Assembly (NCBI GenBank): GCA_045590535.1
Contig: JAZNRE010000044.1
Span: 1 to 64,000 of the forward strand
DNA: 64,000 nucleotides
Origin: UMGS755 sp045590535
GTDB lineage: Bacteria > Bacillota > Clostridia > UBA1381 > UBA9506
Reading direction: 5' to 3'
Part shown: in pieces, positions 8,370 through 16,168 of the stretch
Position numbering within the stretch: position 1 is the first letter of the stretch
Layout: each line of letters opens with the position of its first letter
Program-made: the position numbers and the translations under genes
The notes under the pieces: model-generated
The model's database searches: none
Seen by the model: only the letters and a program-made list of their open reading frames with translations
What the model was told of the DNA's origin: nothing

Positions 8370-10112
8370 TCAATATTTCGGTCTTTCCTGATAATGTGTG
8401 TGGAGTAATTTGTGCGATTTGTGACCGCAGGGCTCACCCAGATATTCTTCATAAATCTTCTTAATAAAGGGATTGTCATGAGATTTTCTGTAGGTGAGAG
8501 CTCTGTCTTCAGCATAAAGCGCTTTAGCGCGTTCTGCTTTTAAGTCAATCTCGGCCTGCAGTTTTGCGGGCTGGATAGGCTGACCGCCACCGGTTACGCA
8601 ACCACCGGGGCAACCCATGATTTCGATGAAGTGGTAATTTGCTTTGCCTTCACGAATGGAATTTAAAAGCTTTCTTGCATTGCCCAAACCGTGGGCAACA
8701 GCAACCTTAACATCCAAATCACCAATGGTAACAGTTGCTTCTTTAATACCTTCTGTGCCACGAACAGCTTCATATTCAACATTATCAAAAGTTTTGCCGG
8801 TTAACACTTCAGAAACAGTACGCAGAGCAGCTTCCATAACACCACCGGTAGCACCAAAGATAACGCCGGCGCCGGTAGCTTCATCACCGAAGGGTGAATC
8901 AAACACGGCATCTTCAAGTTTAGCAAACTCAATGCCGGCTTCTTTAATCATTTTAGCCAGCTCGCGAGTGGTGATAACAGCATCCACATCAGGATAACCT
9001 GTGCCGGAAAGCTCTTCACGCTGTGCCTCAAACTTCTTGGCGGTACAGGGCATAACGGAAACAACATAAATGTCTTTCGGGTCAATGCCTGCTTTTTCAG
9101 CATAATAAGATTTTAAAACAGCGCCATACATCTCATGGGGAGATTTAGCGGTTGAGAGATTGTCTAAAAAGTCGGGGAAGTTGTGTTCGCAGAACTTAAC
9201 CCAACCGGGGCTGCAGGAAGTGATTAAGGGGAGCTTGCCGCCTTCTTTAATGCGGTTGATGAGCTCGGTGCCTTCTTCCATAATGGTCAGGTCAGCAGCA
9301 AAATCAGTATCAAATACTTTATCAAAGCCCAGCATTTTCAAAGCTGCAGCCATTTTGCCGGTAACCGGTGTGCCGATGGGCATGCCAAATTCTTCACCCA
9401 GTGCTGCACGAACAGCGGGAGCTGTCTGCACAACAACATGCTTGGTTTCGTCAGCCAGTGCATTCCAAACGGGTGTTAAGCCGTCTTTTTCCTGCAGAGC
9501 ACCAACAGGGCAGATGTTGATACATTGACCGCACATTGCGCAATCGGTTTCGTTTAAAGACTTATCGAAGGAGCTGCCGATTTTGGTTTTGAAACCTCTT
9601 TCGGTTGCATCGATAACGCCAACGGTTTGAATTTTCTTACAAACAGCTACGCAGCGACGGCAGAGGATACATTTGCTGTTGTCACGAACGATAGAGGGAG
9701 AGAAATCGTCAATTGTTGAAGGTGTTTGCTCTCCTTCATAGGGCAGTTCTGTAACATTCAGCTCTTCAGCCAGAGTCTGCAGTTCGCAGTTGCGGTTTCT
9801 TGAACAGGTCAAGCACTTTTTGTTGTGGTTTGAAAGCAACAGTTCAAGCACTGCTTTTCTTGCTTTTCTAACACGGGCGGTGTTGGTGAAAACCTCCATG
9901 CCCTCGTTAACGGGATAAACGCAAGCGGTAACCAGTGTTCTTGCGCCTTTAACTTCAACCAGGCACATTCTGCATGCACCGATTTCGTTAATGTCTTTTA
10001 AATAACAAAGTGTGGGAATATCAATACCAGCCTGACGAGCAGCCTGCAGGATGGTGTAATCCTGGGGTACAGACAAGCTTTGGCCGTTGATTGTAATATT
10101 AACCATTTCCAT
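8370..10112 (-). CDS. hydA: Electron-bifurcating [FeFe]-hydrogenase, catalytic subunit HydA
   Basis: Reduces protons to H2, or oxidises H2, at the H-cluster. In the HydABC complex NADH and reduced ferredoxin are used together. Domain order over 580 aa: N-terminal 2Fe-2S (residues 4-80, 'GACRMCLVEV'), His-Cys3 4Fe-4S ('HNKKCLTCSRNRNC'), two 4Fe-4S sites ('CILCRRCVAVC', 'CAMCGQCINICP'), and the H-cluster domain with 'TSCSPGW' (L1), 'MPCTAKKFE' (L2) and 'MGCPGGCVTGGGQP' (L3), then a short C-terminal small-subunit-like tail. L1 has Ser where classical enzymes have a second Cys. Last gene of the operon, 21 bases after hydB. Confidence 0.96.
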   Translation of the reverse strand: MEMVNITINGQSLSVPQDYTILQAARQAGIDIPTLCYLKDINEIGACRMCLVEVKGARTLVTACVYPVNEGMEVFTNTARVRKARKAVLELLLSNHNKKCLTCSRNRNCELQTLAEELNVTELPYEGEQTPSTIDDFSPSIVRDNSKCILCRRCVAVCKKIQTVGVIDATERGFKTKIGSSFDKSLNETDCAMCGQCINICPVGALQEKDGLTPVWNALADETKHVVVQTAPAVRAALGEEFGMPIGTPVTGKMAAALKMLGFDKVFDTDFAADLTIMEEGTELINRIKEGGKLPLITSCSPGWVKFCEHNFPDFLDNLSTAKSPHEMYGAVLKSYYAEKAGIDPKDIYVVSVMPCTAKKFEAQREELSGTGYPDVDAVITTRELAKMIKEAGIEFAKLEDAVFDSPFGDEATGAGVIFGATGGVMEAALRTVSEVLTGKTFDNVEYEAVRGTEGIKEATVTIGDLDVKVAVAHGLGNARKLLNSIREGKANYHFIEIMGCPGGCVTGGGQPIQPAKLQAEIDLKAERAKALYAEDRALTYRKSHDNPFIKKIYEEYLGEPCGHKSHKLLHTHYQERPKY

Positions 10113-10133
10113 TTTAATTTCTTCCTCCTTTCG

Positions 10134-11930
10134 TTATTGAACAATAATTGCGTCGAACTTACATTTTTCGATACAAGCGCCGCACTTAATACATTTATCC
10201 TGGTCGATGATGAAGGGGCTCTTAATTTCGCCAGTGATTGCATTAACCGGGCACTGTCTTGCGCAGAGACTGCAGCCCTTACACTTGTCAGCCACGATGG
10301 TGTAGCTTACCAGGGCTTTACATACGCCGGCAGGACATTTCTTGTCAACAACATGAGCTTCATATTCATCTCTGAAATAACGCAGAGTAGAAAGAACGGG
10401 GTTAGGCGCTGTCTGACCCAGACCACAAAGAGCAGACTCTTTAATGTTATAGGCCAAAGCTTCCAATTTATCCAAATCTTCCAAAGTACCTTTGCCCTGG
10501 GTAATTCTTTCTAAGATTTCCAGCATACGCTTGGTACCGATACGGCAAGGTGTACATTTACCACAGGATTCGTCAACGGTGAACTCTAAGAAGAACTTCG
10601 CAATGTCAACCATGCAGTTGTCTTCGTCCATAACGATCAAACCGCCGGAACCCATCATGGAGCCGATTTGAATTAAGGAGTCATAATCAATAGCAACATC
10701 CAATAAAGAAGCGGGGATACAACCGCCGGAAGGACCACCGGTCTGTGCTGCCTTAAACTTCTTACCATTGGGGATACCGCCACCGATTTCTTCAACGATT
10801 TCACGCAGGGTTGTGCCCATGGGAACTTCAACCAAACCAGTGTTGTTGATTTTACCGCCCAAAGCAAATACCTTAGTACCGCTGCTCTTTTCAGTACCGA
10901 TGGAAGTAAACCATTCAGCACCGTTTAAGATGATTTGCGGAATGTTTGCATAGGTTTCAACATTGTTTAACAGAGTCGGTTTTTCCCACAGACCTTTAAC
11001 AGCCGGGAATGGCGGACGGGGTCTGGGCTCACCGCGCATACCTTCAATAGAAGTCATCAGCGCAGTTTCTTCACCGCAAACGAATGCGCCGGCACCCAAA
11101 CGGATTTCCAAATCAAAGGAGAAATCGGTGCCGAAGATGTTGTTGCCTAACAGTCCGTATTCACGAGCCTGGTCAATGGCGATCTGCAAACGCTTAACAG
11201 CGATGGGATATTCAGCACGAATGTAGATGTAACCCTGTTCTGCGTTGATAGCATAAGCTGCAATAGCCATAGCCTCGATAACGGCGTGGGGGTCACCTTC
11301 CAAAACGGAACGGTCCATAAATGCGCCCGGGTCACCTTCGTCAGCGTTACAGCAAACATATTTGCCGATAACATTGGGGGACTTAGCCGCCAGCATCCAT
11401 TTGATACCGGTGGGGAAGCCACCGCCGCCACGGCCACGAAGACCAGAAGCCTTAATAACATCAATAACCTCTTCGGGCTTCATTTCGGTTAAAACTTTAC
11501 CCAAAGCTTTATAACCGTCTAATGCAATATATTCATCAATGTTTTCAGGGTCAATAACACCGCAGTTACGCAGAGCGATACGCAGTTGCTTTTTGTAGAA
11601 GTTTGTTTCGTTCAAAGATTTAATGGAATCTTCCTGAACGGTTTCATCATACAGAAGGCGGGTTACGATACGACCCTTTAAGAGGTGTTCAGAAACGATT
11701 TCTTCAACATCTTCGGGTTTAACCATGCTGTAGAAAGCGCCTTCGGGGTATACAATAACAACGGGGCCCAATGCACACAGACCAAAGCAGCCGGTTTGCA
11801 CCATTTTAACTTCTTTTTCAAGACCCTTTGCTGCCAACTGGGCTTCAAATTCTTTCATAACCTTCTGGCAACCGGATGAGGTACAGCCTGTACCACCGCA
11901 GACCAGAACGGTCGATCTTGCAAAATCCAT
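10134..11930 (-). CDS. hydB: Bifurcating hydrogenase NADH-binding subunit HydB (NuoF-like)
   Basis: FMN/NADH subunit of the bifurcating hydrogenase. Order over 598 aa: thioredoxin-like 2Fe-2S domain (residues 5-95, 'VCGGTGCTSSGC', 'QTGCFGLC'), FMN loop 'GLRGRGGGGFPTG', NADH site 'GAGAFVCGEETAL', NuoF 4Fe-4S site 'SCGKCTPCRIG', and a C-terminal two-cluster ferredoxin ('CKGCSLCARQCP', 'CIKCGACIEKC'). The extra ferredoxin ends distinguish it from respiratory NuoF. AAAGGAGG precedes ATG 11930; the gene ends 21 bases before hydA. Confidence 0.96.
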   Translation of the reverse strand: MDFARSTVLVCGGTGCTSSGCQKVMKEFEAQLAAKGLEKEVKMVQTGCFGLCALGPVVIVYPEGAFYSMVKPEDVEEIVSEHLLKGRIVTRLLYDETVQEDSIKSLNETNFYKKQLRIALRNCGVIDPENIDEYIALDGYKALGKVLTEMKPEEVIDVIKASGLRGRGGGGFPTGIKWMLAAKSPNVIGKYVCCNADEGDPGAFMDRSVLEGDPHAVIEAMAIAAYAINAEQGYIYIRAEYPIAVKRLQIAIDQAREYGLLGNNIFGTDFSFDLEIRLGAGAFVCGEETALMTSIEGMRGEPRPRPPFPAVKGLWEKPTLLNNVETYANIPQIILNGAEWFTSIGTEKSSGTKVFALGGKINNTGLVEVPMGTTLREIVEEIGGGIPNGKKFKAAQTGGPSGGCIPASLLDVAIDYDSLIQIGSMMGSGGLIVMDEDNCMVDIAKFFLEFTVDESCGKCTPCRIGTKRMLEILERITQGKGTLEDLDKLEALAYNIKESALCGLGQTAPNPVLSTLRYFRDEYEAHVVDKKCPAGVCKALVSYTIVADKCKGCSLCARQCPVNAITGEIKSPFIIDQDKCIKCGACIEKCKFDAIIVQ

Positions 11931-11946
11931 GTTCTGTTATCCTCCT

Positions 11947-12321
11947 TTATTCTTGTTCTGCACCGATGGTGAACTCGTTGCAGACACGACCGTTTACGAT
12001 GTGCTCGCTGATAACCTTAATCGCTTTTTCAGGGGTCATTTTGATGTAGGTTACCTTTTCTTTGCCGGGAGCCATAACTTCAATGATGGGCTCAAATTTG
12101 CACATGCCAATGCAACCGGTCTGAGCAACGGTAACATGAGCAAGATTCCGCTTGCCAACTTCTTCAACAAGTGCATTCAGCACGGGGCGTGCGCCGGCGG
12201 CAATACCGCAGGTTGCCATGCCGACAACGATGCGTGTTGTGTTTGCATCATCGTCTTTACGCATGCCGACTTGATTTTTCATTTTATTTTTAATTGCTTC
12301 AAGTTCTGCTAAACTTTTCAT
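11947..12321 (-). CDS. Thioredoxin-like 2Fe-2S ferredoxin of the hyd operon
   Basis: 124-residue stand-alone version of the thioredoxin-fold 2Fe-2S domain. Cys pairs lie in 'GMATCGIAAGARP' and 'QTGCIGMCKFEP'. The same fold starts HydB, and this extra small ferredoxin commonly accompanies clostridial hyd operons. It probably carries electrons to or within the complex; its exact place is inferred. An 85-base gap with two hairpins separates it from the ATPase gene upstream, and hydB follows after 16 bases. Confidence 0.9.
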   Translation of the reverse strand: MKSLAELEAIKNKMKNQVGMRKDDDANTTRIVVGMATCGIAAGARPVLNALVEEVGKRNLAHVTVAQTGCIGMCKFEPIIEVMAPGKEKVTYIKMTPEKAIKVISEHIVNGRVCNEFTIGAEQE

Positions 12322-12406
12322 AATACAACTCCATTCTCACAGCGGTCTTGCCGCCGTGTTATTTATTTGTTGCGCTGCCACTAGCGCAAAGAGAAGTTTC
12401 ACTCAT

Positions 12407-12955
12407 CTATGCGGATTGAGAAATTTCCTGCAAGCCCTCGGTGATGTAATCACTTAGCCAGGTTATAATTTCAGGCTGAGAAAGCTCAACATCCCCTAAA
12501 ATTTGCCTGATTTCACGGGTATCCAGTAAAAAATCTTTGCCGTCAACAGTGTGGCGGTAGAGAAAATCGATGGAGGCGTTGCCCGATAACACGGTGGTAA
12601 TGGTTTGTGCCATATCCCCCAGGGGTTGCCGATCAATGTGGTCATACACAAAGCGTACATGCACGCTGGTTCCTTTTCCCTTTTTCGATGCAATGGAAAG
12701 GCTTCCTCCCGTTGCCTCGGCAGCCGACTTAAAAAGCGACAGTCCCATACCCACCTTGCGGGTGGTTCTGGTGGTTTTAAAAGGGTCGGTGACCGACCGC
12801 AAAAAAGCTTCATCCATGCCGCAGCCGTTATCCGTGATGTCAATGGAAAGCAGATTTTGTTGCTTGTCCTCACAAATTGTGATGCCGATTAAATCAGCAC
12901 CGGCCTTGACAGAATTATTGACAATGTCTAAAACATGCAATGAAATTTCAAGCAT
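12407..12955 (-). CDS. GHKL-type ATP-binding protein in the hydrogenase operon
   Basis: 182 residues with a histidine-kinase-like ATPase fold: N box 'DIVNNSVKAGADLI', G1 'DITDNGCGMD', and G2 'TTRKVGMGLSLFKSAAEATGG'. There is no dimerisation/His phosphoacceptor domain and no receiver or sensor region, so it is not a conventional sensor kinase. It lies six bases after hydC. Its role (assembly, anti-sigma-like switch or kinase) is unknown, though the same gene recurs in clostridial hyd operons. Confidence 0.85.
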   Translation of the reverse strand: MLEISLHVLDIVNNSVKAGADLIGITICEDKQQNLLSIDITDNGCGMDEAFLRSVTDPFKTTRTTRKVGMGLSLFKSAAEATGGSLSIASKKGKGTSVHVRFVYDHIDRQPLGDMAQTITTVLSGNASIDFLYRHTVDGKDFLLDTREIRQILGDVELSQPEIITWLSDYITEGLQEISQSA

Positions 12956-12961
12956 AGGCGT

Positions 12962-13462
12962 TTAATCGGCATATTTAGCCAGAATGCTATCAACATCGTC
13001 TACAGTCAGCTTACCATAAACCTCGTCATTTACAGTGAGGACAGGGGCCAGACCGCAAGCGCCGATGCAGCGGGTTGCTTCAATTGAGAATTTGCCGTCC
13101 GGTGTGCTGTTGCTGCCTTCGGACATACCCAGTTTCTCTCTGATTTTGTCTAAGATTGCACCGGAACCCTTAACATAGCAGGCAGTACCCAGACAAACGC
13201 CGATGTGATACTTACCCTTGGGTTCAGTGGTGAACTGGGTGTAAAAAGTGACAACACCATAAATTTCAGCCATGGTGACATCTAAGTTTTTTGAGATGAT
13301 CGTTTGCACCTCAACGGGCAGATAGCCATAGATACTCTGTGCTTCATGAAGCACGGGGATCAATGCGCCGTTTGTGCCCTTGTAGCGGCTGATAACTTCC
13401 ATCAGCTTCGCTTCTTGTTCCTTGGTGCCCTTAAAGGCGACCGCTTGTTGTTGACTCAACAA
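12962..13462 (-). CDS. hydC: Bifurcating hydrogenase subunit HydC (NuoE-like)
   Basis: 166-residue 2Fe-2S thioredoxin-like subunit that links HydB and HydA. It has the NuoE helical start ('VLHEAQSIYGYLPVEVQ'), 'IYGVVTFYTQF', and four cluster cysteines in 'GVCLGTACYVKG' and 'ATRCIGACGLAP'. First gene of the operon. The start is one of two adjacent TTG codons (first at 13462) behind AAGGGGG; there is no in-frame ATG nearby and an in-frame TAA sits just upstream. A Rex-like operator and promoter lie 80-150 bases upstream. Confidence 0.95.
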   Translation of the reverse strand: MLSQQQAVAFKGTKEQEAKLMEVISRYKGTNGALIPVLHEAQSIYGYLPVEVQTIISKNLDVTMAEIYGVVTFYTQFTTEPKGKYHIGVCLGTACYVKGSGAILDKIREKLGMSEGSNSTPDGKFSIEATRCIGACGLAPVLTVNDEVYGKLTVDDVDSILAKYAD

Positions 13463-13540
13463 AAATTACCCCCTTGTCTTATTTATACGGCAATGAATGC
13501 CGTCCTTTTAATGTATAGATTTTGGTCGAAATGCCAAAGA

Positions 13541-13558
13541 ATGTTAATAAATTAACAA
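13541..13558. promoter_or_regulatory. Rex-like operator of the hydrogenase operon
   Basis: TGTTAA-TAAA-TTAACA (13542-13557), a perfect palindrome with a four-base spacer that continues as TTAACAA on the right. The known clostridial Rex motif is TTGTTAA-N4-TTAACAA. It lies about 25 bases downstream of the hyd -10, so a bound repressor would block transcription. An outer repeat GAATGTT/AACATTC (13539-13567) encloses it. Confidence 0.75.
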
Positions 13559-13580
13559 ACAACATTCCTAAACCTTAATA

Positions 13581-13609
13581 ATTATACCATCTATTTCGTA
13601 GAAAGTCCA
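13581..13609 (-). promoter_or_regulatory. Promoter of the hyd operon
   Basis: Minus strand: TGGACT (13604-13609), 17 bases, TATAAT (13581-13586). It gives a leader of about 110 bases before hydC that contains the Rex-like operator. Confidence 0.75.
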
Positions 13610-13741
13610 TAGTTATTATCATAAAAATGCAAAAAAATTATATTTTTGGCGGTTTTTCATAAAAAAAGTCGTTGCTTATGCTTATTTATAAATAAATTTT
13701 TTAAAGTTGTATAAATAAAGCTTTTCTTTGCCATAAATTTA

Positions 13742-13750
13742 TGATATAAT
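13742..13750 (+). promoter_or_regulatory. Extended -10 promoter of truB
   Basis: TGATATAAT (extended -10) about 95 bases before the chosen truB start; the -35 is weak. The promoter diverges from the hyd promoter across an AT-rich spacer. Confidence 0.5.
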
Positions 13751-13841
13751 TATATACGAAGAGATGTAACGATTGTCCCAAAGGATTTCAATATTCATAC
13801 TATGCAACAATTTTTTTATTATGATTGGCGGGTGTGGCATT

Positions 13842-14732
13842 TTGCTCGGCATTATCAATTTAAATAAGCCCACGGGCAAAACCTCACACGATATGGTGTC
13901 TTTCGTCAGAAAAACACTGGGCATTCGCCGTGTTGGTCACGCTGGAACGCTGGACCCTGAGGCGTCAGGTGTTTTGCCGATTTTAGTGGGAAAGGCAACA
14001 GCCCTTTCAGAACTTTTAACGGATAAAACCAAAAGCTATACAGCTGGTGTTCAATTGGGTGTTGAAACCGATACATATGATGCAACAGGAACCGTAACCG
14101 GCACAAGTCCGGTTCGACCCACAGCGGAAGAAATTCAAAAAGGGGCAAAAGGATTTATCGGCACAATCGAGCAGGTGCCACCGATGTATTCAGCCATTAA
14201 AAAGGATGGCAAAAAGTTGTATGACTTGGCGCGGCAGGGCATTACGATAGAGCGCAAACCTCGCCGAATAGAGATTTTTGATATATCCTGTTTTGATTTT
14301 CAGGAAGATGGCTTTTCTATGGAAGTGAGCTGTTCAAAAGGGACATATATCCGGTCTTTATGTCACGATTTAGGAAAAGCGCTTGGCACCTGTGCCTGCA
14401 TGGCATCGCTAGTGCGTAGTCGCAGCGGACCTTTTTCTCTTGCAGAAGCCGTTACCCCCGAAGAGCTGGCTGAAGCCGTAGAAACCGGCCGTATCAACGA
14501 GGTGTTATTACCGCCGGAAACCGTGCTTTCAGACTATCTGGCCGTAGATGTGCCGCCGGAAATGGCACAAAGAGTGAAAAACGGCTTGCGATATCGGGTG
14601 GGTCAGCTGGGGCTTAACGCAAAAGAAGGGGAACGATTCCGGCTCTATGAGGGCGACAATCTCCTTTGTCTTGCAAAGGCGGTTCCCAGTAACGAGGGCT
14701 TGGTTTTGGCCATTGAAGTGAGTTTTTATTAA
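13842..14732 (+). CDS. truB: tRNA pseudouridine(55) synthase TruB
   Basis: Makes pseudouridine 55 in the T loop of tRNAs. It has 'GIINLNKPTGKTSHDMV', the catalytic 'GHAGTLDPEASGVLPILVG', 'PPMYSAIKKDG' and 'GTYIRSLCHDLG'. A C-terminal PUA-like domain is present. TTG 13842 is chosen because GGCGGGTG lies about seven bases upstream and the protein then begins as the family does (LGIINLNKP); ATG 13821 has no ribosome site. Length 296 aa. Probably one unit with ribF, a usual neighbour. Confidence 0.95.
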   Translation: MLGIINLNKPTGKTSHDMVSFVRKTLGIRRVGHAGTLDPEASGVLPILVGKATALSELLTDKTKSYTAGVQLGVETDTYDATGTVTGTSPVRPTAEEIQKGAKGFIGTIEQVPPMYSAIKKDGKKLYDLARQGITIERKPRRIEIFDISCFDFQEDGFSMEVSCSKGTYIRSLCHDLGKALGTCACMASLVRSRSGPFSLAEAVTPEELAEAVETGRINEVLLPPETVLSDYLAVDVPPEMAQRVKNGLRYRVGQLGLNAKEGERFRLYEGDNLLCLAKAVPSNEGLVLAIEVSFY

Positions 14733-14822
14733 CCTTGTGGTCTTTTTTCCAAAACTCCGGCAAAACATTCGGAGAACGGAAATGTATATAATTTCAAACT
14801 ATTATTAAGGGAGGTAATTCAA

Positions 14823-15740
14823 ATGAACACGATTTGGTACGATTATGAAAAAATTGAATCTCGCAACGGTACTGCAGTGGCATTGGGTAACTTTGACGGA
14901 CTTCATAAGGGTCACATGAAATTGTTGACCGCTTTGATGGACCTGTCACAGGATAACGGTCTGCATTCTGTTGCCTACACCTTCGACAAACACCCTATCA
15001 ATGTCATTAAAGGAGAAAACACCTTAAAACTGATTGCCGATAACGATTACAAGCAAGAACTGTTAGCCGGCTGCAATTTAGATACACTGTTTTTTGATAG
15101 TTTCGAAGCTGTTCGTGACCTTTCTCCCGAGGCTTTTGTGCGGGATATTCTGGTTGGAAAGCTGAATATGAAAATTGCTGTGGTTGGTCTTCACAATCAC
15201 TATGGCAAAGACTCGGAAGGCGATGTGAAAATGCTCAGAGAGCTGGGACAGAAGTATGGCTTTTTGGTGCACATGATCAAGCCTTTATATTTTGGCGATT
15301 TTTTGTGCTCAAGCACAAAAATCCGTGCTTTAATTGAAAACGGAGATGTTGAAAAAGCCGCTGAGTTATTGGGCAGACCCTTTAAAATCAGAAACACGGT
15401 TGTGCAGGATAAAATGCTGGGCAGAACCATGGGTTATCCCACCGCCAACATGATTCCTGCTGCCGGTCAGCTGATTCCCAAATTCGGCGTTTACGGCACC
15501 ACTACTTATGTAGACGGTGTGCCTTATAAATCCATCACCAATGTGGGCGACAGCCCCACAGTAGGCGACGGTGCCATTCGTGTTGAAACATATATCATAG
15601 GCTTTGACCGTGATGTTTATAACGAAAAGCTGGAAGTTGAATTTTTATTTGGCATCCGTGAGCAGAGAGCCTTCAGCAATTTAGACGAATTGCAAGCGCA
15701 GCTTCAGGAAGATGAAAAGGCCCGCCTGGCAAGAGACTAA
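14823..15740 (+). CDS. ribF: Bifunctional riboflavin kinase / FAD synthetase
   Basis: Phosphorylates riboflavin to FMN and adenylylates FMN to FAD. The N-terminal adenylyltransferase domain (residues 1-170) has 'ALGNFDGLHKGHMKLL' and the 'STKIR' loop. The C-terminal kinase domain (about 180-300) has 'GRTMGYPTANM' and 'VGDSPTVGDGAIRVETYI'. 305 aa is normal. AAGGGAGG precedes ATG 14823. No FMN riboswitch is visible upstream. The unit ends at the terminator at 15771. Confidence 0.95.
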   Translation: MNTIWYDYEKIESRNGTAVALGNFDGLHKGHMKLLTALMDLSQDNGLHSVAYTFDKHPINVIKGENTLKLIADNDYKQELLAGCNLDTLFFDSFEAVRDLSPEAFVRDILVGKLNMKIAVVGLHNHYGKDSEGDVKMLRELGQKYGFLVHMIKPLYFGDFLCSSTKIRALIENGDVEKAAELLGRPFKIRNTVVQDKMLGRTMGYPTANMIPAAGQLIPKFGVYGTTTYVDGVPYKSITNVGDSPTVGDGAIRVETYIIGFDRDVYNEKLEVEFLFGIREQRAFSNLDELQAQLQEDEKARLARD

Positions 15741-15770
15741 CATATTAGACTTTAAAAACAGTAATTTTAA

Positions 15771-15806
15771 AAGGCAGAAACGAATCATTTCGTTTCTGCC
15801 TTTTCT
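15771..15806 (+). terminator. Terminator after ribF
   Basis: A 14-base-pair perfect stem (AAGGCAGAAACGAA / TTCGTTTCTGCCTT) with loop TCAT, followed by a T-rich tail. Confidence 0.92.
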
Positions 15807-15833
15807 TCGTGAGGTTCTTTGTTTTATCAAATG

Positions 15834-15941
15834 GTAGGGGACGGCGTCCTCGGCGTCCCTCAAAATATTGTAATGGTTTTTTACAAGGATTTTACAGACC
15901 GATACAGATACAAACGGGATGTCGAGGACGCCATCCTCTAC
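15834..15941. repeat. Inverted-repeat element (MITE- or REP-like)
   Basis: Two 26-base arms, 15834-15859 (starts GTAGGGGACGGCGTCCTC) and 15916-15941 (ends GAGGACGCCATCCTCTAC), are inverted copies matching at 22 of 26 positions. They flank about 56 AT-rich bases with no open frame. The rest of the 428-base gap holds the ribF terminator and the LCP promoter. Confidence 0.7.
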
Positions 15942-15999
15942 GGGTTTGATTTTGTTTAAGTTATATAAATAATTATAATGGAGAATGTGGCAAAAGCAT

Positions 16000-16028
16000 T
16001 TGACAAACAGGATTATAAATGATATAAT
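16000..16028 (+). promoter_or_regulatory. Sigma-A promoter of the LCP gene
   Basis: TTGACA (16000-16005), 17 bases, TATAAT (16023-16028): a perfect consensus. The untranslated leader is about 135 bases. Confidence 0.85.
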
Positions 16029-16168
16029 GACTTTGATTTGGCAAAAATGAATTTTTTGTCAAATATTAAGACTTTTAATGAAAGTTTAAGAGTATGTTAA
16101 CGAAGTGTTCACATTCGTGTTGTAAAATAGTGAGAGAACGGTAAACAAGGTGTGCGAGGTCTTTACAT

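Noticed and set aside
8644..12312. Several plus-strand open frames over the hyd operon
   Set aside because: Antisense shadows of genes with strong family matches; no ribosome sites.
14733..14822. Riboswitch upstream of ribF
   Set aside because: The 90-base gap holds only a small CTCCG/CGGAG hairpin and lacks the conserved FMN-aptamer pattern.
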